Shown here: positions 29,106 through 41,349 of the stretch, piece by piece
How positions within the stretch are numbered: the first letter of the stretch is position 1
How the letters are laid out: each line of letters starts with the position of its first letter
Assembly (NCBI GenBank): GCA_039602395.1
Contig: JBCNJP010000003.1
Coordinates: 17,145,167-17,209,166 of the forward strand
DNA length: 64,000 nucleotides
DNA from: Deinandra increscens subsp. villosa
Taxonomy: Eukaryota; Streptophyta; Magnoliopsida; Asterales; Asteraceae
Direction of reading: 5' to 3'
The notes under the pieces: model-generated
Databases searched by the model: none
Told to the model about the DNA's origin: nothing
Seen by the model: the letters and a program-made list of their open reading frames with translations, nothing else
Position numbers and translations under genes: made by a program

Positions 29106-30231
29106 CTAGATTATATACCCGTGTGTTAGACGGATAAAAAAATAAAAATGATTTTTTGAAATAACAGCTATGATATTATTTTAGCAAATAAGTTTTGTTA
29201 ACCAGTATATAGTTTTAATTTTTCAAAATACTATTTCATATGTAAATTTACCTACTCCATGAAAGTATTTAACTTTTTACACAAAATTATTGTAACGCCA
29301 TCAAGGCATCAATCGAATATAAAATCAGAAATATGAAATTACTTTTTACAACTAAGATTCCCAATTTCTTATATAACTAAAAAATTACAATTACAATTCA
29401 CAAGGCTAGAAAAACGGATGTGGTTACATTTGAGAATCCACGTGTTTCATCTCTCGTATATAAATTGCAATGCATTGGCAATGTGTAGCCAAACCCGTAA
29501 GTATTATGATTGAACTTAGAGACCTCAAGTAATGAAATCTAACACGAGTGATATAAACCATATTTAGCAAATACATTGCTTCCAACACTTCACCACATAG
29601 TCTAGATGGATGGTTGATAGATACTAAGATCAGAGAGTTTCATTTGACCCATTTTCAAACCAATTTCAACAATGGTATCATGATATCCTAGTATCCTACA
29701 AATCATGAGATTTTTTTCAATATAGCATAAATTAAATTGGAAAAAAATAGACAAGTATGAGAAATATTTGAAAGTACTCACCTAGTGCCGGCTATTAGCC
29801 ATTGTCTATTGCATTAAAGCTTGAACTTGCATCAAAGCATTAAAGCCTGGACTGGCATCAAAGTCTTTTGGCTATTAAAAAACTATAAAAACAAATAGTG
29901 TGAGGTACATGGACTATAGTTATACACAGAAAATCTAAGAACATTCAACCAAACATAACAACTATACAAATAATCACTACAAAAGTCCTTATTTCCGGAT
30001 GAATAATGATGAAATAAAAAGATTATAAGAGGTTTATGCATTGTGAACACATTTTGGGTAATTTTTAACCTACTTGATCCATCCAACCTGTTTTTTAGAT
30101 AACTTTCTCATTTGACGTGTTTTAGTAAAAAGAAAAACTAATTAGTCTTGTCTATTATAATTTTGGTTGAAAATGAGAGCTTAATTTAGATGATAAACTT
30201 ACAGGAAAGTTGAATCTATCATCCAATCAAC

Positions 30232-30327
30232 TCACAAAGCCACCACACCTTCTATATCTGGATAAACGATATTGTTGACCTCATCTACAAAAGAATTCAT
30301 AAATTTCCCTTGAGTCTCAACATCCTC
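30232..30327 (-). pseudogene. Exon-like fragment captured in Helitron (unidentified)
   Basis: A short frame 'EDVETQGKFMNSFVDEV...' ending in TGA, preceded by an AG acceptor-like site. I do not recognise the protein. It may belong with the kinase-like fragment next to it. Confidence 0.25.
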
Positions 30328-30403
30328 CCTTATGTAAAGTTAAGATAAGACATGAAAGCAAAGATCATTAGCTAAGAAAACAAATAAATTCATATATGTG
30401 TTT

Positions 30404-30526
30404 CTCATACGGTGGCGAGCCACAAAGCTTAAACATTTTGTGAAATTGTTCCACTTGTACCCATCCCTTATCAATATCAAATTTAATAACTTTCAACGGG
30501 TTTCGAAGATGCAACATGCACATGCT
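30404..30526 (-). pseudogene. Kinase-like exon fragment captured in Helitron
   Basis: A 41-codon open stretch whose C-terminal part 'VEQFHKMFKLCGSPPYE' closely resembles the subdomain X region of plant CDC2-like/cyclin-dependent kinases (family pattern VEQLHKIFKLCGSP). The N-terminal part does not match that family clearly. Helitrons commonly carry such fragments. Confidence 0.4.
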
Positions 30527-32013
30527 TTAGAGTCAAAAATAGAAATTTTGAGCTACAAAATATAATAAACCCGCTATTTGATTATAACGAAAGTGATTTT
30601 AGATGACAGATTGTAACATATCTTACTCTATTTATCATATGATTTTCAATATAAATCACATTTTAGAAGTTATTTTGAAGTTCAAAAGCATTTGTTTGAC
30701 TTTTGATAGTCAAAGGGAGGGAATGTATTTGTTCTGCTTTGTAAAATAGGTGGGACAAGAAGTAGCTCTATATAAACAGACCCAGCACTCCATTATATAA
30801 TTCTAGTTGTTTTGACATTCGAACTTTTGCTCTCAACTAATTCATCTAAATTTCTTTTCACCAGTGAACTATGTAATTATGGATTCAGTTCCAAATACTA
30901 ACAACACTAATAGCCCTTCCTTTTAACCGCCCTTACACCTACGGGATCTTCATTTATATGGCCATCCATTGTCTTTTTTCCATCGCTTATAAACCTCATC
31001 TATAGTCCATCCTATTGATGTTGATTTCATTGAAATGTACACCAAGATTAAATGAATGATACATTTGTATCAAGGCACTTATAAAAATTTGAGATAGGTT
31101 ATTATTTGTCATTAAGGCAGGTGAAACATGACACATAAAGGTCAAATCACTTTTCTACCATGGATACAAGTCAACTCCATATTAATCATCAAAGCACATA
31201 CATAATTCCCTCTTCAGATAAGAGAATCAAGCCATTGATCTATTCATATATTAATGATGGTTCTTACAATGTAATATTATCTTCACTTTTAGAGACTTTA
31301 ACACTTTAGTAGATAACTTTACTCAATGTCACTTCCTAGAACAACCTTCCTACTTCCACAAAGATATTTGGTCTTCTCAACTTAACACCTATCATTTTAT
31401 TTGAACAAAAGATGCACGATCTGCTATAAATATGAATATCAAATGTTATTACTTTGAATTTGAAATTACCTCGACAACTATGTTCAACTTCTTGCTTACA
31501 TATTGTGATAGGTGAGAAAGATCACCATCCCATTTTTAGAACTTCAGTTTGTTACCATTCATTATCTTTGCAGCTTACATCAAGTTTTAAATAGAAAAAA
31601 AAAGATAAATCTTAAATTTGAAACTCCTTTTCTAGTTGCACATCTTCTTGAGCTGTAATCTACATTAAACATATAAAAAAAACAAATGTTATAAAAAAAC
31701 ATGATTTTAATTGGTTAACACCTGTGTAAGTTAACCTTTTTCCTAAAATCATCAACTTCGATATAATCAATTTTTTTCATAGACATCTTTTTACACCATA
31801 ATCTTTCAATAACAATCAAGCCTAGGTTCTTTTTTAAAAATTGCCTAACAATCAGGTTCAAGATTACAAATGTTGAGAGGTATTTCAAGCCTAAACGGCT
31901 AAACCTCGTAATTCATCTACAAATCAATTATAGACAATTCTTACATCAAATATATCTAACAAACTTAGTGCATGAATCTTGATTGTTTAAAGAAGTAACT
32001 GAATAACGACCAA

Positions 32014-32735
32014 CAGGGGCGGAACTAGAAAAGTTTTTGAGGAGGTCCACAATTTTTTTTACGGAGTTACTATTTTTAGATATTTCAGTTTCATATAAAA
32101 CATACATAAAGAAATTTGGTCCGGATCGGGTTGGTCACATAAGATAAATACGACACAAAAACAAAAAAAATATCGTCGTTAGAATTTAAATAATATAGAA
32201 AAAATGAGGATAATGCAAGATTTCATTAAAAAATATTATAGACGAAAATAAGGATGATCAACAATTTTGTTTTCAATGGAGCCGATTAAAAAAACTATAT
32301 TTCTATATATAGTTCATTATAAAAGGGGTCTAGGGTGAATGTATTTGAAAAGAATGGTATAGAATGAAAGTAATTCAAAGATGAAAATAGAAGAATGGTC
32401 AATAGATTTACATATGTGTCCGAAACCCATAGTACGTTACCCCTCATTTACTCTCCTCACTAAAATTAATAAAAAATAAAAGTGGAAAAAAGATGCATTA
32501 CCCAGTAAATTTAATGAAGAAAAAAAGTGGGGAATTACCCCATTAATACAAGTTCAACAGACGGCATTACCATTGGGCTCTGGTGAACGAACTTGTTTTA
32601 TTTTACAAAACATTTTATTTAATAACTCCTGAATACAAAAGAATTTAATTTAAAAACCCTTCACATAATTCCCATTTTACGTATCAAGTTGAGGGGTCTC
32701 CGGGGACCCCTGGGCCTACTACAGGTCCGCCACTG
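32014..32735. mobile_element. Non-autonomous hAT element
   Basis: 722 bp flanked by a perfect 8-bp duplication ACGACCAA (32006-32013 and 32736-32743). Ends CAGGGGCGGAACTAG and, inverted, CAGTGGCGGACCTGT. An 8-bp duplication with CAG...CTG ends is the hAT pattern. No transposase is encoded. It is nested in the 4.4-kb Helitron. Confidence 0.88.
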
Positions 32736-33482
32736 ACGACCAACAACACCTAATATATAACACCAACAAAAATCCAAATATTCAATCTGGTTAAAAGAAA
32801 ACGACAAACTTGGGAACTTCAAACGCAGGAGTAAATTTGTGTAATCTGGTTTAATCAAATATGAAAATTTTAAATGAAGAAAAGACCCTAAAAATATAGA
32901 AGAAAAACTCACCAGATGACGACACAGATCATCATCATCATCATCGTCCGATGTTACGGGAAACACAATAAAGATGGAGATCAGAAAACAAACCTGAAGA
33001 TGATATCCAGCGATCGATATGTACTGAACCAAAATAAAAGCAAAGCCCAAATCGATAATCGTTCACGCATAGCAACGATTCCTCTGAAACCCCTAAATAA
33101 AGAAATCAAAATCAAGTACATATGAGCCCGGAACCCTAATAAACGAAACCTTGATTATGTAAACGAAGAGATCGGCAAATTAATAATCATGGAGAAGATG
33201 CATTTTTCTTGAGAAATTTTGATGAAAAGACCAAAGCGATTGAGAGAGAAGATATGAAACGTACTGAATGGTGCAGATTTACTTTATAAAAGTCAAATTA
33301 GCTTTAAATTTCAAAATTTAAATTTCCAACTATTTGACGCACGTTTAAAAATGAAATGAAGTGGTATGGATTAATAAAAAAAGTTAAAAATCTAAGAAAG
33401 TTACACATGTCATCATATTAAGAAGGTGGGCTAGATTTTTGACACCTAGAGTTTTTTTTAACTTCCTTTATTATATAGTAGA

Positions 33483-33805
33483 TATTATAGAATATATAGA
33501 TATAGATAGATATGTATATAGATATAGATTTCGTTACATAGTTTTCAAAGTTATTGTCTTGCTATCAATTTTTTTTTCTAATACTTCCATTAACTTTTAT
33601 ATTTAGTAGATGTCATTAGATTGGTTAAAACTTTTGCCTTCTTTATTACCCATGTTTCGTTTTTACTAATTTTACTTTTACAAAGTTTCAAATTCAGGAA
33701 TTTATGATTAAATATTTAGGATTTAGACTAGACTTTAGGGGTTGCGGTATAGATTTAATTTAGGAACGAGAAGTGTAGCAATTTATTTTTTATATATTTA
33801 CTATA
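33483..33805. other. Unassigned AT-rich segment
   Basis: Starts with repeated 'atagatatag' words. Probably the interior of the Helitron whose 3' end follows, but its 5' end was not found. Confidence 0.3.
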
Positions 33806-33839
33806 TCGCCGCCACAATGCGCGGCTGATAAACAACTAG
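33806..33839 (+). mobile_element. Helitron 3' terminus
   Basis: Hairpin GCCGC...GCGGC followed by 'tgataaacaa' and CTAG, then T. This is a typical Helitron 3' end. The matching TC start was not identified, so only the terminus is annotated. Confidence 0.5.
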
Positions 33840-34594
33840 TTAATAACATAATATTGATTTTCTTTATATATTTTTTTATATATTTATATATTTACTGGAT
33901 TTCACAATCATCATTATTTCACGAGGCTGTAATTTGCTTTTCAATTTATTGAAAGACTGACTTGAGTAATTAGTATCATGAGTTAACAACAACACATAAT
34001 TTTCCCATTTGTTTGGTAAAGCTTCTAAAAACTTCTATTTCAAATCATCCTCTTCCTTTGTAACTTTCACCACTTCAAGTTCATTTATTAGATGAGAAAA
34101 CTTTGCAATCAAATATGACATTTTCTCATTCTCACAATGCCTGAAGTTATCAAATTCTTTCTTCAAAACTTTCTATCGAGTCTTTTGATATTGTTCATTC
34201 CCCTCACATCTTTCTTTAATAGATTCCCATAATTCCTTAGAACTTGTAAACTTCTTAAACTAATGCATTAAATTCTTAGGCAACACCATTTTAAGAAAAA
34301 TATAAGTTTTCTTCTCTCTTGCATATGTCTTCTTTTCATCAGTGTCAAAATCGATCACTTATCATTTTTGGCCTGTTATTACTTATCATTGGGTACATGT
34401 ATTCTTGTTCAATTAGTATCCAAAGATCAACATCCAGAGAAAAAAATATATGATTCAAATCTTTTCTTTCAGTTATGGTAATCCTCCAATCTTAGCAACT
34501 TGGAAATTTTCTAACTTGTGTCTATTTTGTTATCATAACTCATAATTAGTTGCATTGAAGTTTGAACAGCTGAAAATGCTTGATAATCACTCAT
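33840..34594 (-). pseudogene. Element G gag (copia-type), decayed
   Basis: Begins 'MSDYQAFSAVQTSMQLIM', closely parallel to D and F gag. The stretches 'KLLRLEDYHN' and later 'KEFDNFRHCENEK' recur in the copia/UBN2-type gag. Several stops and frameshifts are present and the 3' end is missing. Confidence 0.65.
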
Positions 34595-34789
34595 TATGAA
34601 AATAGATAATTGAATATCAAACTCAAAAACGGAGGTCTTAGAAGTGGAATTTGGAGGTCAAACCGGACAATATTGGCCGTAAGGCGAGTAAAAGTGTAGA
34701 TCTCTTCGGGACGGTCATTTTGGCTAGTATTGGGTTCCGTAACTCAAAACAGAACGCAAGTTACGTCAGTATTAATGAACACCACTTTT

Positions 34790-35145
34790 CTGACAGCGAA
34801 CCAAAACACTTTTCAGTGAACCAAAAAATGTTGATAGTGAACCAAGTATAATCCCAGCGAACCAACAATCTTGGTGAACCAGGAATAAGCTTTAGCGGAC
34901 TAGTAATATCAGCAAACCAAGTGATCAGCGAACCAGAAAATCAGCAGACCATTCAACTGGCAAACCAATGGTTAGGAGAAATAACCTCAGCAAACCAACT
35001 TCAAGATAACATAGCGAACCAGTTTGAATATACACTAGCGAACCAAAATACGGCGAGCCAACAGTATGAAGATGTACTAGTGAATCAACTAGCGAACCAT
35101 CACACTCATTCAACGAACCATACTGTTTATCCGGCGAACCAATAA
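34790..35145 (-). repeat. Leader array of GGTTCGCT motifs (element G)
   Basis: On the + strand 'gcgaacca' or a close variant occurs more than ten times at irregular intervals. The inverse GGTTCGCT also occurs in the U3 of the same LTR (35589-35596) next to inverted GGTTC/GAACC pairs (35612-35639). The repeats happen to leave a short open frame on the + strand, which I treat as an artefact. Confidence 0.6.
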
Positions 35146-35369
35146 AAAATCGTCTGATTTTCGCGAATTTGATGATTTTAGACTGAGATTTACAACAGTC
35201 AAGTAATAAAATACAAAACGAGCGATTAGGAATCAAATTTGAGACCAGAAACACTCAAAATAATGCAAAACCAATGAAGAACAATGAAAAACCAATTTTC
35301 TTTCACTAGAAAACTCAAAATTGACTAAAATAAAGTGGTGGAACAACCTGGTTCGCTGATATTACCATT

Positions 35370-35720
35370 TGTAAGAGCTGATATGTATATTACTACTGAT
35401 TCAAGTGATCAATTGCAATGAGACAAAGAGTAAATAAAGCTTTGCTTTATTGATTTCACTAAGACGAGATTACAATAACTCTAGAGAGAGAAACACCTTA
35501 GAAACACACAATTAACAAGATAGAAGTGATCAGCAGTTCTAAACTCTCTATACAAGTCAACCTATTTATAGTAAGCAACTAACCAACCAGCGAACCAACC
35601 AACTAACCATTGGTTCACAGGCACTGAACCAATGGTTCGACCCTTGATTAGTTGACACTAAGACTCACTTTCTAGCAACACTTAGATACAACACACGAGA
35701 CACACATTTATGCTCTAACA
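35370..35720 (-). repeat. 5' LTR of element G
   Basis: 351 bp, on the minus strand TGTTAGAGCATAAATG...CTCTTACA. TATA box TATAAATA at 35570-35563, polyadenylation-like AATAAAGCAAAGC region. Same plan as the 357-bp LTRs of element D. GGTTCGCT-type motifs lie 18 bp upstream of the TATA box. Confidence 0.75.
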
Positions 35721-36391
35721 AGAAAGATATCACCTTGCGGTTAAGATGATTTGATATAGTCATGATACACGTGTTTTACCAAATGATAAAGTCTTTTGTT
35801 ATGCATTTGCGATATATTTCATTCAAACCGTGTGAATTGATATACTGGTACCTTTATATTCGTTCGGGGTGCCCATGACCTTTAGTAGTCATTTAGCATA
35901 AGATCGATGTAGGGGATAGTATATAGAGTTAAACCCAAATGGGTGTTAGCGAAGGGGTGAAATGTCGAATATATGCAAAGAGCTCTACATAATCAAGACA
36001 TGTGATTGTAGACAAAGAAATGAGTCTTTTATGATATTAAATCGTCAACATTTCAGGCTGACGTGTTTTATTTTTAAAAATGTGTATCAGATCAAGGAAA
36101 TCCTAAAGGGCAAATGGAAAGATAGTAGCATAAGAAGCTGCTAGAGAGTATATGCTTATATAACATTGTATCACTTTGTAAAGATGGCGATCTTGATATT
36201 ATATAAAGTTTCATTTTCGCTGCTAAGCTGTTATCAACTGGTTCTTGAATGACGTGTGACAAGGAAGTTCCTAGAGAGAGGTACAAATATGAATGGAAGA
36301 TCAAGTAACATTATTCAAACAATTACGTTTCTAATTTATCACAGAAAACCCCATCCAACATTATTTATAATTTTGCACAAATGAATTTCCT
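35721..36391. other. Intergenic region 3' of chalcone isomerase
   Basis: AT-rich. It probably includes the 3' untranslated region of the gene (near 36300-36391). No other feature recognised. Confidence 0.4.
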
Positions 36392-38635
36392 CTACAAACC
36401 ATTACTTCCTCCTTCAACACTTTGATTTGGTTTCTCATCAAAGTGGTTCATGAGATCTGAGAGTCTTGATGCTAAACTTTGTTTGGCTTCTGGGGAAACA
36501 CCATGCTTCCCTATCATCGACTCGATTATTGCTTTTCCTAGTTTTTCATTCTCTAACACAGCACTCCCAGTTTCTGGGATGCTACCATCTTTCGAGAAAC
36601 TGATCTGCATTTGAACACATATTCAGAAGAAAAAGAATATGAAAAATTCAGCTCACTTTAGTGTACAGTTCAATTTTTTTCTTCTAATATATTTTGTCTT
36701 ACAGTGAATCAAGAAAAAATGATATCCAAACATATTGAAATTCTGTTAATCTTTATCGTTAGTCCTAATTAATTTTTGCTAATCATTATCCTTGGTCCTA
36801 ATTGATTTCTGTTAACCATTTGACATTCACAACTGCTATAAATAAAGAGAAATATTTGAAAAAAAATACCACACAAACTTTAACATTTTACATAAAAACA
36901 TTGTTATCTCTATAAATCTACCAAAATATAATAAACCCAATAAACCCAGAAAATTAACTCTGACTCGATCCATCACAAGTTTATTTTATTGCCCTCGACA
37001 TTAGCTATTACTAATCAATTTTGATATATTCAGTGATTCGAAGTCTTTTTATTAGTTTAAAAAATTCGATTCTATGTTTTTATGATACTATATTTTAGAA
37101 AAACTTGTTAAGATTTAAAATTTGAAAATGTTACTAAATTGCCATAAATTTAATTATCACTTCTAATCATAACTTCCCACCCACGAAATACCATAAGGTT
37201 ACCATTTTTTTAAACTCACCTATTGCATATAAGAAATTAACAAATTTTGACAAGCCGAGGGTCAATGGACCGTTTTGACCCTCGACTAGTTCCACCTATG
37301 GATGACTATTCTGGACCGATTTCTAATTATTTATTAAAAGAAAACACAAAAGATAGATCAAACACTTTTGTAGGTAGGATCGAACTAACCGTTAGCGATC
37401 CACGAGGGGAAACTGTAAAGAGAATAGAGGAGCCAGGTGGGAAGGTTTGGTCCTTGAAAATCTCTAGAAACTTGTCAATGGTTTTGGCATCTGCTTCTGT
37501 ATAGATCCCGAGCGACTTCCAAGCGGCTACGCAATTCTCCGACACCTTTTCGGAGTACTGCTTGCCTGTTAATGGTAGTATCATTGTCACCTGAGCAAAT
37601 TTTTCAAAGGGACCTGCACAGAGGACATTTGGGACCGTTAACATTAACAGAATTCACCTAATCCTATTTTAAAGGTTTAAAAAATTAACTAAACTAACCA
37701 CTAACCAATTAATAAAAAATAGATAAACTGAAAATATAGGTGGTTGGGAGTTTATTTCCAAAATGATGTAATTCTAAAACTTAATTATCAAATAGGTGTA
37801 GTAGAAAACGTATTTATCAAAATGGGTGTCTTTTTATTTATTTATTTTTTTAATTATTTTGGACTCTCCCTACTTTTTTTCAAAATCTAAAAATTATACC
37901 TCACCAAATCTCTAAATCAATAAAAACTTAATGGACAAATCTAGAATTCATACCACCATCCTCATGATCTCCGACAAAAACCATCTTGACCACCGTAATC
38001 CTTTCCGACCTATTTTGGTAAATAAGTTTTTAACTACACCTATTTGATAAATAAGTTTTTAACCTACATTTATTTGGTAAATAAGTTTTAAAATTACACT
38101 CTTTTGGTTATAAAAATTAATAATTAAAGAAAAGAAGAGAAAGGAATCATCATAACTATTAATTAGTTATGTGTTTAATTAATTTAGTATTATTACCAGT
38201 AACGATGTCCGTGTAGAAGTCAACGGAATCCGTGAGCTCCTGGGGGGTTCTGCCTTTCCAGTTAAGGGCAAGGGAAGAAATAGCTTTATCTTCCAAGTAG
38301 ACACCAATTCCAGTAAACTTGACGAAATTTCCTTGGATCTCCATACCTCTCACACCTTGCGCATGATCATACAACATGAAATGATCATGATGATTCTTTA
38401 TTTCATTTTATTTTATTTTATTTTTAGAACATACCATTACCGACCCACAAGATTAATTTCTTATCATCGGAATTGGTAACACGATTTAAAAATATAAACA
38501 ACACTAACTAACAATGAAATTGATCGATTGAAAACCAAATGATTTACCTGCGCCTCCAAGGAAGAAATTGGTGGTTGCACCTGGAGGTTTGACGGATGGC
38601 GCGAAGACGATGGATTCGACCTGCACTTTAGCCAT
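36392..38635 (-). CDS. CHI: Chalcone-flavanone isomerase
   Basis: Catalyses stereospecific ring closure of chalcones to (2S)-flavanones, the second step of flavonoid synthesis, in the cytosol/ER-associated complex. Four exons: 38635-38548, 38355-38197, 37613-37390, 36604-36392. All introns are GT-AG, phases 1, 1, 0. The product is 227 residues, a normal family size, with no transit peptide. Active-site residues by comparison with alfalfa CHI (offset 4): Thr44, Tyr102, Asn109 and Ser186 are present. Ser at 186 suggests a type I (non-legume, 6'-hydroxychalcone) enzyme. The next residue is Met187, where type I enzymes usually have Ile. No frameshift or stop. Intron 2 holds a foldback element. 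It is the only clear host gene here. Confidence 0.95.
36605..37389 (-). other. Chalcone isomerase intron 3
   Basis: 785 bp, AT-rich, with a short tandem duplication of a unit of about 36 bp ('gttaatctttatcgttagtcc' type, 36745-36820). No gene. Confidence 0.6.
37748..38117. mobile_element. Foldback/MITE-like element in chalcone isomerase intron 2
   Basis: The left arm (from about 37758, 'ccaaaatgatgtaattctaaaac...') and the inverted right arm (to about 38107) align over 70 bp or more at roughly 80 percent by eye. The right arm consists of three copies of a unit of about 30 bp, 'ttggtaaataagttttta'. Long repeat-rich arms and a short middle are typical of foldback elements. A target duplication was not resolved. 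Confidence 0.6.
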
Positions 38636-38800
38636 GGTACTCGGGACCTAAAACTTGTATTTCTTTACGACTTCCCACCCAGAACCAATTCTATTCTACT
38701 CTACTTATAAATAAAGGGAGTTCAAATGGTAGGTAGATCGTGCGGTACAAAAGCACCGAAATTGGCGGTCTAGATCAAAACGTCGTCATAATTATTATTG
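38636..38800 (-). promoter_or_regulatory. Chalcone isomerase promoter
   Basis: On the minus strand a TATA-like TTTATAAGT lies at about 38711-38703, roughly 70 bp from the ATG. An ACCTACC box (38734-38728) lies about 20 bp further up. ACCTACC is the AC/H-box element bound by R2R3-MYB regulators of phenylpropanoid genes (established knowledge), which fits the enzyme. Confidence 0.6.
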
Positions 38801-38810
38801 TTAAAATAGC

Positions 38811-41349
38811 CGGCCACACACCTTTCGTTGAAGCCCTAATCCGTACCATCGCTACTTGTTGCGATCGATCAGAGCATTCGATATTCATCATCGATTAAAA
38901 TTGAAGGCCGCTGCTGCAGAAACCCTAAATCGGTGATTTCAATCAATAGGTATGTTCTATGTTCTTTGATTCATCCCTATAAACAAGTTGGATTCCTCAC
39001 AAAATTACCGTAAAATGATTTTTAAGCTGTTTCTTGTATCTTTTGGTAAAAGACAGAAGAAACCTTTAACATCATGTGAAAACTATCTTTTGGTAAGTAA
39101 ATGGGCAGAAACCTTTAACAATTTGAAGCATACGTGGTACAACCTTCCTTATACATTTCAAGGTTTTTTTTATTACTTACAAAATTGGTAAAGAATTGCA
39201 AATGTAAAAAACAATAAGGCAGCCTTTCATAAATCTCTTAAAACGTTCCATTTCACTAATATACTCTCTGATGGACTACATGCCAAAAGCAAAATGTGTA
39301 CCACAAAAAAAAAATGGAATCTTGATTATTGTATGATATCTAGATTTGATCCAAATCTAGAACTACACTGGATAAATTTTTTATTTCTGAAAGAATTGTA
39401 GAAGGGTTTGTAAGAAATTGTTGTTTTAAACATAATTATTTAATCTTATTATACTAATTTTGGATTCTATTTTGCAAGCTTTGTGGTGGGCTTCTACTAT
39501 TTTGTTGCTCATTTATTTTTTCTTTCACTAATTGGTGGATGAATCTTTATTTAGCCACTGATTCATTGTATGTTAAACTGTTGTGAAAATGGTTTATATA
39601 TAAACTGAAATATTATTGTTACAGCTTGCGTTAAAAGTCCTACGATGTTTAGTTTTAAACTCCCACTATTATAATTATTTTTATTGATTGTGGCCACAGT
39701 TTTCTGACTTTTCTCCTAGGTGTTTGGATTGCATTTTACTCCTTCATTGGCTTGAGATTGGTCATTTGTGCTCCTTCAATGTCTATGTAGGTCTATTTTT
39801 GTTTGGTGATGTTATCAATACGTGTTGAAGCAACTATTTAAAACACTTAGTACTTAAGCTGCTACAAACTTCTTGATTTTCTTGATTTTATTTTGAATAT
39901 AGATATTTAAACTTTGATCAATGCAGTCATCTTTTTGGAAATATTCCTCTTTTAAGATCATTCCAGATTTTGTGTTGGGTAGTAAAATCTGATCATCCAT
40001 GTTACTTTTCAAAAATAATAATCAGAATATTTTAATGTTCAAAATCATAAGTGAAAAAAAACAACCCTCTAAAATCGGCTTCAATCATAATTAATTGTTC
40101 TTGAGAGATGATGGAAATGAGTTCATGTGATTTCTATCCAAGTGTTTGACCTTCAAACTCAAACTATATCTTTTTGATGTTCTTCGTAGACTACACTATG
40201 TAATTTTTTTATTGTTTCTCTTTCACCCTAATTCAAACTGTAACTTTTTCTGGTTCTTAATGGATAACAAATCCTGGTTCAATGTAATTTCATAAGAGAA
40301 GTTCAATAGTCTCAAAATCGAGTCAGGGATAATTTCATTTTTGATGCAGATAATCATCTGACAATGGATGGAGATGATGAGAGTGTTCTAGCTGAGGCAA
40401 GCTTATCTATCTAAATTCACATTTTAATAAACAATATATGTGTGTGGTTTTTTTAATTATAAGGATGCTTCTGAAGAACAATTTGAATTTGCAATTGTGT
40501 CAATAAAAGTCGACACGTGATACAAAACTGGTAAAGCCGCCACAACGCGCGACGGGTCACCAACTAGTATTATATAAATATACATTTTGTAAATAGTGAC
40601 AGTATAGTTAGCTGACACCGTTCTCTCTTTTTATTCGTTTTTCTGATTCGATGTTGCTACAGTAATCTTGCTTTACGGCTTCCACAAGCTGTTTTACCGG
40701 CCTCTGATGACGTTTACAGTATATCAGCGATTCTGCTGACTTTTATATGGCGACTAAATCTTGATTTTTGATGTGTTACAGTTGTGATGCTGCTGTAGTC
40801 GTATTTATTGCCGCTTTTACACTTCGGTATTTTTTTTCTTATTAGCTGTGATGGTATTACCTGAGCTTTAAAGCTGATCCGAGCCTTTATGGTGGTGATA
40901 ATACATGACTTATGCCGCCTTTATGGTGGTGATAATACATGACTTATGCCGAACCTTTTACGCCGTGATGCTCCAAATTAGATTTTTTGTATGATTAAAA
41001 TTATGATTGTGATTCTATGATTATTGCGAGAGTATCAATTTCACCACTTTTATGATGTCTGATGGTTATTATAGCACTTATGGTGATGTCTTTGGTTACG
41101 CGTTATTTTGGCTTCTATTAATGCATGCATGTTTGTCTTCTTTGAAATGGTTCTTTGAATTCAGATAATGAAATGGCAGTGATGTCTACATCGATAAGAA
41201 GGCATTTTAAACACAACTATTACTGTTTCCGAGCCTATAATCTATAAATTTTTATTTTGTTTTCTTTATCATGTCTTTAACAATAAACTAGGGTTTTTCT
41301 CTGAATTGAATTGCAGGCCTTGGGTGGAGGGACTCCTGAAGCTGTCTAG
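38811..41349 (+). CDS. Possible small plus-strand gene, unidentified (may be disrupted)
   Basis: Tentative. A CT-rich 5' leader ends at a good donor (38949, ATAG|GTATGT). A coding exon from acceptor 40350 has ATG 40364 (MDGDDESVLAE) and could use a GC donor after 40396. A next exon from 40464 reads DASEEQFEFAIV. A last exon 41317-41349 reads ALGGGTPEAV and stops. All junctions are in phase 0. The middle exon runs into a Helitron 3' end at 40564-40567 and no donor is clear, so the gene may be broken. I do not recognise the protein. Confidence 0.3.
40536..40567 (+). mobile_element. Helitron 3' terminus
   Basis: 'gccgccacaacgcgcgacggg' style hairpin region followed by 'tcaccaa' and CTAG, then T. 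Resembles the terminus at 33806-33839. The 5' end was not found. Confidence 0.45.

Larger units (their letters stand above)
29106..33482 (-). mobile_element. Non-autonomous Helitron, 4.4 kb
   Basis: On the minus strand it begins TCTACTATATAATAAAGG (33482) and ends with a hairpin-like CCGTCTAACACACGG followed by GTATATAATCTAG at 29106. The flanking bases are A and T, as Helitron targets require. It encodes no Rep/helicase. It carries possible captured exon fragments (30232-30327, 30404-30526) and a hAT element (32014-32735). The right boundary is supported by motif, not by an empty site. Confidence 0.65.
33840..35720 (-). mobile_element. Element G: truncated copia-like gag element
   Basis: Minus strand: 5' LTR (35720-35370), degenerate tRNA-Met primer site, leader with a GGTTCGCT array, then gag from 34594 down to 33840, where it is cut beside a Helitron end. 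The leader end (34640-34770) is homologous to the leader end of element D (55095-55300), placing G and D in one superfamily. Confidence 0.75.

Noticed and set aside
32661..33050. Minus-strand frame of 129 codons
   Set aside because: It overlaps the hAT element end and an ATC/GAT microsatellite, with no recognisable domain.
34921..35145. Plus-strand open frame with repeated NQ residues
   Set aside because: It is generated by the gcgaacca leader array of element G, which reads in the opposite direction.
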